From positions 62,001 to 126,000 of the forward strand of contig JAXJXV010000002.1 in NCBI GenBank assembly GCA_036307305.1: a stretch of 64,000 nucleotides of DNA, in the 5' to 3' direction. Below are positions 58,485 to 64,000 of this stretch, in pieces (the stretch's first letter is position 1; every line of letters begins with the position of its first letter). Source of the stretch: SIG607 sp036307305. GTDB lineage: Bacteria; Bacillota; Clostridia; Oscillospirales; Acutalibacteraceae. Position numbers and translations under genes: made by a program. A model generated the notes under the pieces. The model was not told the origin of the DNA, did no database searches, and saw only the letters and a list, made by a program, of their open reading frames with translations.

Positions 58485-61400
58485 TTATCCTATTCCAAAA
58501 AATCTCTCGAAGAAAGTTAACAACTTATCAATGATATTTTTCTTCTTTTCGTCGTGATTGCCTCCGCCAAAACGTGACATTGGAGGCATCAGCTTATCAA
58601 TATCAGTTCCGGTGGTTTTAACAGCACCATCTCGGAAAGCGTTTTCAATGAATTTACGAGTTTCTTCAGGCTTTAAGTTTTCTTCTGTAATGATAGCAAC
58701 AAGCTGCTTTTCTTTTTCTTCCGCAACATAGTTTCGCCATTCAATCATTACATCGGATACATCGTTAATACCGGCAATAAAGTTTTCAATAAGAGCTTTT
58801 TTACTACGCAATTCCGGACTGGCATCAATAGCTTTTTGAATAGTAATTAAAACTTCCTTATCATCACAATGAGAATCGTGATATTTCTTAACAAGCATAA
58901 GGATATAATCAATATTGATTTCAATTTGTTTGATAAGTTCGATTTCAAAAACAATATCGTCAGTTATATCTTCTTTTTCTCCGCCGGGTTTACGATTTTG
59001 CCATTCATCACGCAGATCCTGATATCTACCGAGATAATCTTGGAAATCTCGGTCGGATAGTATTTCTGCACCTGCAAATTCATCAAAAGAAGATAACAGG
59101 TTACGCATACGTAAAATAGCACCAAAAAGAACAATAAATTCTTTTTGATTGCGTTCTCCGGTAATTCTTTCTTCCGCAAGTGGGAACTTCTCGGTTAAAT
59201 CGTCAATCATATCTACATATCCGGGATGATATTTACCGTCGTTGTCCTCATATCCAAAATAGTAATCTTTATATCCGCGCATGAGAACAATGCCACCTGC
59301 CTCTTTATCACCAAAGAGCGATATAGCATCATCTGTGCGCTTTTGCAGATTGCGAAAGCACACAATATTACCGAATGTTTTTATTGAATTTAAAATTCGG
59401 TTAGTACGAGAATACGCCTGAATTAAACCGTGCATCTTAAGATTCTTGTCTACCCAAAGAGTGTTGAGGGTAGTGGCGTCAAAACCAGTAAGGAACATAT
59501 TTACTACAATAAGCAAATCAAGTTCCTTGTTCTTCATACGAAGCGAAACATCTTTATAATAGTTTTGGAATTTATCCGAAGAGGTATCATAATTCGTATG
59601 GAAGGTAGCGTTGTAATCGCCAATTGCAGTTTCGAGGAAATCGCGAGAAGTTGCATCAAGAGCGCTTGTATCCTCAGAGTTTTCCTCATCCAAAATTCCA
59701 TCGGATTCTTCCTCATTAGCACCATAACTGTATATGACTGCTATCTTAAGTTTCTTTGTGGGATCCTCTTCCATCTGTTTCTTAAACTCTTCATAATAAA
59801 GCTTAGCGGCATCAACAGAGGAAACAGCAAAGATAGAGTTAAAACCACTAATTCGCTGTTTGCGTTTAATTTCTTCAATTGCTTGTTTGCCATTTGCAGA
59901 AGCAACTTCGGCAATGTTCTGCAAAACATTATAAGAATAGGTTTTATCTCCGCGGTAAGTTTTTTGGTCAAAACGATTTAATATGTACTCTGTTACAAGA
60001 CGAATACGTTCGGGAGCCAAAAACGCTTTTTCGCGGTTAATATCCCAAACTTCCTTATCATCAATGTCAGGCTCCATATCCATTGTCTTTATGTAATCAA
60101 CACGGAATGGGAGAACATTTTTATCGTTAATAGCATCAACAATGGTATAGGTATGGAGTTTATCGCCAAAGGCCTGTTCAGTAGTGCGAAGTGTAGGCTT
60201 TTTGCTAACGCCTGCATTGGCAGCAAATATGGGCGTACCTGTAAAGCCAAACAAATGATATTTCTTGAAGAATTTAGTTATTGCAAGGTGCATATCACCA
60301 AACTGGCTGCGGTGACATTCATCAAAGATAATAACCACACGCTTATCGAAAACAGTATGTCCGGCATTCTTCTTAATGAATGTAGCTAATTTCTGAATAG
60401 TGGTAATAATAATTTTCGCGTTATCACTTTCAAGCTGTTTTTTGAGAACCGCAGTAGAGGTGTTGCTGTTGGCAGCGCCTTTTTCAAAGCGGTCGTATTC
60501 CTTCATCGTCTGGTAATCAAGGTCTTTTCTGTCCACCACAAATAGCACCTTGTCTATATATTCCAGACGAGATGCAAGCTGTGCAGTTTTAAATGATGTA
60601 AGCGTTTTACCGCTACCGGTGGTATGCCAAATATATCCACCACCTGCAATAGTGCCGAACTTTTTATAGTTGTTTGCAATTTCAATACGATTGATAATGC
60701 GTTCAGTTGCAACAATCTGATAAGGGCGCATTACAAGAAGCATATTCTCGGCAGTAAAAACGCAGTATCGAGTTAATATATTTAGTATTGTGTGCTTAGA
60801 GAAAAAGGTTTTAGTAAAGTCAACAAGGTCAGGTATAATGCGGTTGTTTGCATCAGCCCAAAAAGAAGTGAATTCAAAACTATTGCTCGTTTTTGACTTT
60901 TTCACCTTGCCGGTATTACTGTCTTTAATATGATTAAAGCGAGTTGTATTAGAGTAATATTTCGTATTTGTTCCATTGGAAATTACGAATATTTGAACAT
61001 ACTCATAGAGCCCTGATGCTGCCCAAAAACTATCGCGCTGATAACGGTTAATTTGATTGAACGCTTCACGAATCGGTACGCCACGACGTTTAAGTTCAAT
61101 ATGGATAAGAGGTAATCCGTTAACCAAAATGGTAACATCATAACGGTTGTCGTGATTTGCACCATCATCGGTGGAAACTGTGTACTGATTGATGACCTGA
61201 AGGGAGTTATTATGAATATCCCTTTTGTCTATCAGCATAATGTTTTTGCTTGACCCATCATCACGCTTTAATACTTGAACGTGGTCCTCTTGAATCAAAC
61301 GTGTTTTCTCCACGATACTGTTATTGGTGTTAGCAATAACTTCACTGAAAAAGCGGTTCCATTCATCATCGCTAAACTCATAGTTGTTAAGTTCAGAAAG

Positions 61401-61598
61401 TTTTTTACGCAGATTCAGAATGAGGTCCGCTTCTTTATGTATGGTAAGCCTTTCGTAGTTCATCTCACGAAGCAAACGGATAAACTCCGCTTCTAATTGA
61501 GCCTCGCTTTGATATGCTTCAGAACGCTTGTCCTGCGGCTTATATTCAGTTACAACGGTACTCTCGCTCGACTGAGCCACAATATTAAAATAACTCAT
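58485..61598 (-). CDS. hsdR: Type I restriction endonuclease, HsdR subunit
   Basis: Motor and nuclease subunit of a type I restriction-modification system. 1037 residues. N-terminal PD-(D/E)XK nuclease: D154 in RYDVTILVNG, then E168 and K170 in IHIELKRRG. SF2 motor: Walker A TTGSGKT (K331), DECH at 426-429, FGFTGTPIF, and later VVNMFLTGFDATTLNTLWVD and AYSRTNRI (motif VI). The helical C-terminus probably contacts HsdM. All catalytic residues are intact. HsdM and HsdS are absent from the window; the genes just upstream (61.6-64 kb) are accessories, so M and S may lie beyond the edge. It starts behind AAAGGAGG. Confidence 0.95.
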   Translation of the reverse strand: MSYFNIVAQSSESTVVTEYKPQDKRSEAYQSEAQLEAEFIRLLREMNYERLTIHKEADLILNLRKKLSELNNYEFSDDEWNRFFSEVIANTNNSIVEKTRLIQEDHVQVLKRDDGSSKNIMLIDKRDIHNNSLQVINQYTVSTDDGANHDNRYDVTILVNGLPLIHIELKRRGVPIREAFNQINRYQRDSFWAASGLYEYVQIFVISNGTNTKYYSNTTRFNHIKDSNTGKVKKSKTSNSFEFTSFWADANNRIIPDLVDFTKTFFSKHTILNILTRYCVFTAENMLLVMRPYQIVATERIINRIEIANNYKKFGTIAGGGYIWHTTGSGKTLTSFKTAQLASRLEYIDKVLFVVDRKDLDYQTMKEYDRFEKGAANSNTSTAVLKKQLESDNAKIIITTIQKLATFIKKNAGHTVFDKRVVIIFDECHRSQFGDMHLAITKFFKKYHLFGFTGTPIFAANAGVSKKPTLRTTEQAFGDKLHTYTIVDAINDKNVLPFRVDYIKTMDMEPDIDDKEVWDINREKAFLAPERIRLVTEYILNRFDQKTYRGDKTYSYNVLQNIAEVASANGKQAIEEIKRKQRISGFNSIFAVSSVDAAKLYYEEFKKQMEEDPTKKLKIAVIYSYGANEEESDGILDEENSEDTSALDATSRDFLETAIGDYNATFHTNYDTSSDKFQNYYKDVSLRMKNKELDLLIVVNMFLTGFDATTLNTLWVDKNLKMHGLIQAYSRTNRILNSIKTFGNIVCFRNLQKRTDDAISLFGDKEAGGIVLMRGYKDYYFGYEDNDGKYHPGYVDMIDDLTEKFPLAEERITGERNQKEFIVLFGAILRMRNLLSSFDEFAGAEILSDRDFQDYLGRYQDLRDEWQNRKPGGEKEDITDDIVFEIELIKQIEINIDYILMLVKKYHDSHCDDKEVLITIQKAIDASPELRSKKALIENFIAGINDVSDVMIEWRNYVAEEKEKQLVAIITEENLKPEETRKFIENAFRDGAVKTTGTDIDKLMPPMSRFGGGNHDEKKKNIIDKLLTFFERFFGIG

Positions 61599-61628
61599 TA
61601 GAATACCTCCTTTATATCTTTAAATACT

Positions 61629-62099
61629 TTATTTTGCAAAATCGACTGATTCCAGCACTCCGTTTACAGCTTGAAACAACTCCAATTGATCATTTAACTG
61701 CTCAATGCGTTTTAATCCATGCATCAAGTTGTTACGAATTCTATGAATAACCAAAAGACAACCGCATCGCATATCATCGCTCTTTTGTTCCATAAAATCT
61801 TCCATTAAGTGTAGCTCTTCCGCCCTACTCATTCGAGCATTGCCGGGATGTAACCCTGTTTCCACATAATCAGGTATAACTTGTCCAAACCATGAGCGTC
61901 TCTTGTTTAGTACGTTTGCTAACTCTAACATCTCCTCTTTTTTGATGTTAAGCGAAGAAGAGATTGACTTTATTTTTGTCGGGTTACAAAGATTTTGACA
62001 TTGGTAGCGCTCAAAGCAGTTCCAAAGAATTGTAAATTTGCCTATTTCCATTATCAATTCATCATTTAATTTAAATCCGTTAATAACCATAAATAACAC
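61629..62099 (-). CDS. HEPN-like protein with RNxxxH motif (restriction-linked)
   Basis: 156 residues. Mostly helical; VIHRIRNNLMHGLKRIEQLN contains RNNLMH, the RX4H motif of HEPN ribonucleases and apoptosis-like effectors. Upstream helices (TILWNCFERYQCQN) fit the HEPN four-helix bundle. The start is uncertain: GTG 62099 has an AGGGG site, ATG 62090 does not. It lies 30 bases before hsdR and 8 after another HEPN-type gene. A possible back-up toxin triggered when restriction fails, inferred from analogy with PrrC-type arrangements. Confidence 0.65.
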   Translation of the reverse strand: MLFMVINGFKLNDELIMEIGKFTILWNCFERYQCQNLCNPTKIKSISSSLNIKKEEMLELANVLNKRRSWFGQVIPDYVETGLHPGNARMSRAEELHLMEDFMEQKSDDMRCGCLLVIHRIRNNLMHGLKRIEQLNDQLELFQAVNGVLESVDFAK

Positions 62100-62107
62100 C
62101 GTTACCC

Positions 62108-63028
62108 CTACTTAATATGATGCCCAAACAAATCACGGAAATCAATGACATTACGCAAGGTGATATTCTTCATCTCAGTATATTTGCTGTTTTTTTCTAT
62201 ATCAGACAAACTTGAATTCATTACCAAAATAATCATAAGCAATGTGTATGTTGCTAAATAGCAATAATAATTCATCGCATATCTTTTGGGTGTTGTTTTG
62301 CTGCTTTTGGTTGATGACATAGATGAGCCATGAAGAGAGTCATTCCTCAAAGAATAGATTATGCCAGATAATAATAAATGAATTTTAAAGCTATTTGTTA
62401 TATTTAATTTTGTTCCATCAATATTTATGGAATCGGAATTAAATATTTTTCTATAAAGCAATCCAGGATCTCTATTAGCGGTATCTGGTCCATATTTAGT
62501 TTTAATCGCGTCCACAATATTTTTTCTGTACGTATCGTTCCTATTGTTAGAATTGTCAGTAGTAACTCTACGATATGCTTTGTTAGTAGGATTTAAACCA
62601 CATAAACATTTATACAGATACATTGTTGCACTAACAGGTACTGCAGAGAACAACGCCTTCATCAAATCACTAATATCAGAATTCTGATTTATTAAAAATA
62701 CTAAATCGTCTGCAAATTTCTTGAAACAAGTCGTTATTTTCGATGATGAATATATGGTGCTACTATAGTAATCTAGTGCTGAAAAAACAAAATTAAACGC
62801 AAAATTTGGATGATAAGGCATTACGTCTATACTATCAATAAAATGGGAAATTGCTCTGTTATAATTATTATCCATATCCGCCCACAACTTCATAACAGAA
62901 AAAGGTTGTCTGCCATATTGGTCAATAAAATCCTTGCACCTTTTTTCGTAATTCTTCTCAGCTTCAAAAGGTGTCCCATTAGGCCAATTATTGATATAAT
63001 CAATTCGTTTATTTACATAATCAGACAT
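62108..63028 (-). CDS. HEPN-like protein with RNDSLH motif (restriction-linked)
   Basis: 306 residues. Helical throughout; LLLSGIIYSLRNDSLHGSSM contains R-x4-H with the RN pair, near residue 230, followed by a serine-rich loop and a hydrophobic helix (YYCYLATYTLLMIILVMN). This pattern fits a larger HEPN-domain protein. The N-terminal half (FSVMKLWADMDNNYNRAISH) is unassigned. GAGGAG lies upstream of the ATG. Partnered with the smaller HEPN gene. Function as an RNase is predicted from the motif only. Confidence 0.6.
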   Translation of the reverse strand: MSDYVNKRIDYINNWPNGTPFEAEKNYEKRCKDFIDQYGRQPFSVMKLWADMDNNYNRAISHFIDSIDVMPYHPNFAFNFVFSALDYYSSTIYSSSKITTCFKKFADDLVFLINQNSDISDLMKALFSAVPVSATMYLYKCLCGLNPTNKAYRRVTTDNSNNRNDTYRKNIVDAIKTKYGPDTANRDPGLLYRKIFNSDSINIDGTKLNITNSFKIHLLLSGIIYSLRNDSLHGSSMSSTKSSKTTPKRYAMNYYCYLATYTLLMIILVMNSSLSDIEKNSKYTEMKNITLRNVIDFRDLFGHHIK

Positions 63029-63069
63029 AGTTTGTAACTCCTCAAAAGAGTTTTAAAACTCTTCAATAT

Positions 63070-63696
63070 TTATTTTGCAATGGCAATTACCGCGACTATA
63101 ATTGATACAATAGATGCAACGGATGTGAATATACCAAACAAAAGATTTTTGTCTTCGATTTTTTTAACCTCAATTGATGCCATTCGAAACATACGTGACA
63201 AAAGAAACGAGACAAATGCATAGGTACCCAAAAGAACATTTTGGATAAAAGAAAAATCGGGTATGGTTTTAATAACAAATTGCAACGGTATGTATGCAAC
63301 AACAAATATAGCAAACCATGTTGTTAACACCTTTGCTAACCAAAAGAATAACTCAATAAAGATTCTTAACAACCCAAAAGTTGCCGAATCTCCCTGTATA
63401 AGATCTTTTGAAACAAAAAGAAACTTAAAAATTATTTTCAAACGATTGAAGAAAACAAGTATTCGCTTTTTAAGACCTTTTTCATCCGAGTAGTCCTTAT
63501 ATCCCATTGCTACTCGGAATTGTTTTTGTTCTTCCTCTTCCCGTTGTTTAGCTTTTTGTTCTTTATTTTCCTCGGCTGCAATTAGCGCATTTGTGATGAT
63601 CTTTTGCATTTCATCCGCCGATAAAGACTCCGGCAAAACGATATTCACATTATTACTAGATGCTCTGTTTTTGTTCTTCTTGTTCTTTTTTGCCAT
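63070..63696 (-). CDS. Membrane protein with charged N-terminal coiled coil, unknown
   Basis: About 208 residues from ATG 63696, behind AAGGAG. A lysine-rich start (MAKKNKKNKNRASSNN), a coiled-coil region (EMQKIITNALIAAEENKEQK), then four hydrophobic helices between about 110 and 208 (LFFWLAKVLTTWFAIFVVAY and VASIVSIIVAVIAIAK). No catalytic motif. Small membrane proteins of this sort accompany defence genes as pores or anchors, but no family is recognised. It lies 13 bases after the DUF4160 gene. Confidence 0.55.
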   Translation of the reverse strand: MAKKNKKNKNRASSNNVNIVLPESLSADEMQKIITNALIAAEENKEQKAKQREEEEQKQFRVAMGYKDYSDEKGLKKRILVFFNRLKIIFKFLFVSKDLIQGDSATFGLLRIFIELFFWLAKVLTTWFAIFVVAYIPLQFVIKTIPDFSFIQNVLLGTYAFVSFLLSRMFRMASIEVKKIEDKNLLFGIFTSVASIVSIIVAVIAIAK

Positions 63697-63708
63697 TGGC
63701 AATACTCC

Positions 63709-64000
63709 TTAGTCTTTAAAATCCAGTCGTGACATTGTCGTTGATGATGTCGCGGATATCGCAATATTTTTCCAATCGTTCAGCAGCTTGTCTTTGTTTT
63801 TTAACACCCACTCAACTGCTATTTTTTGATTCTTTTTGGGTAAGTTTCCGGCGAGAATATTGCCGTTAGCAATCTCAATTGAAATGTTGTGCTCGCCATA
63901 TTCTGCATGAACGTGAGGTGTCGAGTGGTTTTGTTCGTTAGTTCTTATGGAGAATTTTATGCCATTCTCATTACCAACCCGACCTCTAATTTCATATATT
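63709..64000 (-). CDS. DUF4160-family protein (3' part; start outside window)
   Basis: 97 residues to the stop at 63709; the start is beyond the right edge. NEQNHSTPHVHAEYGEHNIS, IEIANGNILAGNLPKNQKI and AVEWVLKNKDKLLNDWKNI match DUF4160, small proteins often paired with a DUF2442 protein and thought to be toxin-antitoxin-like. Neighbouring genes beyond the edge would settle that. No other feature is visible up to base 64000. Confidence 0.8.
   Translation of the reverse strand, partial: IYEIRGRVGNENGIKFSIRTNEQNHSTPHVHAEYGEHNISIEIANGNILAGNLPKKNQKIAVEWVLKNKDKLLNDWKNIAISATSSTTMSRLDFKD

Overview
The window looks like a chromosomal segment of a low-GC, Gram-positive, spore-forming member of the Clostridia. 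This rests on a PolC-type replicative polymerase, a spoVAD fragment, a clostridial order of lipid and isoprenoid genes, strong AGGAGG ribosome binding sites, and sigma-A-type TTGACA-N17-TATAAT promoters. Nearly everything is transcribed from the minus strand. I cannot name a genus.

Region 1 (1-9.0 kb) is a housekeeping operon read right to left: pyrH, frr, uppS, cdsA, dxr, rseP, ispG and polC. It covers UMP phosphorylation, ribosome recycling, undecaprenyl and phospholipid precursor synthesis, the MEP isoprenoid pathway, intramembrane proteolysis and DNA replication. PolC runs off the left edge and appears to lack its usual internal proofreading domain. Region 2 (9.0-15.4 kb) holds two tandem acetyltransferase paralogues, a GH78 rhamnosidase-like gene under an operator-like promoter, and a scar zone. 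The scar zone contains a frameshifted GH3 tail, a YgjV-like remnant, an AraC remnant, an IS30-family insertion and a spoVAD gene truncated at both ends.

Region 3 (15.4-39.0 kb) is the most remarkable part. It is a 19-gene Wzx/Wzy-type exopolysaccharide operon, visibly more AT-rich than Region 1, and perfect 31-bp direct repeats lie on either side. Its promoter sits in the stop codon of an upstream membrane diguanylate cyclase and is followed at once by a c-di-GMP-I (GEMM-I) riboswitch. The first operon gene is an EAL phosphodiesterase. A second EAL protein with a degenerate GGDEF domain lies near the end. In the middle, a Wzz-like chain-length co-polymerase is fused to a degenerate GGDEF domain. 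The cluster therefore carries its own c-di-GMP synthase, hydrolases and RNA sensor, plus a possible protein sensor fused to the assembly machine.

Region 4 (39.0-49 kb) looks like a mobile element. It has a RES-domain toxin-like gene, a large serine recombinase, small accessory genes, two tandem RemA-like (DUF370) regulators, a winged-helix/nuclease-like protein, two paralogous ribbon-helix-helix-like proteins, a promoter-plus-terminator unit that should make an RNA of about 160 nt, and an XRE regulator. Its non-coding DNA is full of short repeat families. The clearest is a 16-bp motif repeated every 36-37 bp in two arrays about 3.8 kb apart.

Region 5 (49-64 kb) is an accessory and defence-like zone: a VWA protein, a PLD-nuclease/ATPase fusion, a run of small stress and repair genes (ArsC/Spx-like, TIGR04076, CPBP protease, Tag glycosylase, MmcQ/YjbR, macrodomain), and a type I restriction HsdR subunit. 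HsdR is followed by an HRDC protein, a deformylase-like protein and a DUF4145-like protein, and preceded by two HEPN-type genes, a membrane protein and a DUF4160 gene. HsdM and HsdS are not in the window and may lie beyond the right edge.
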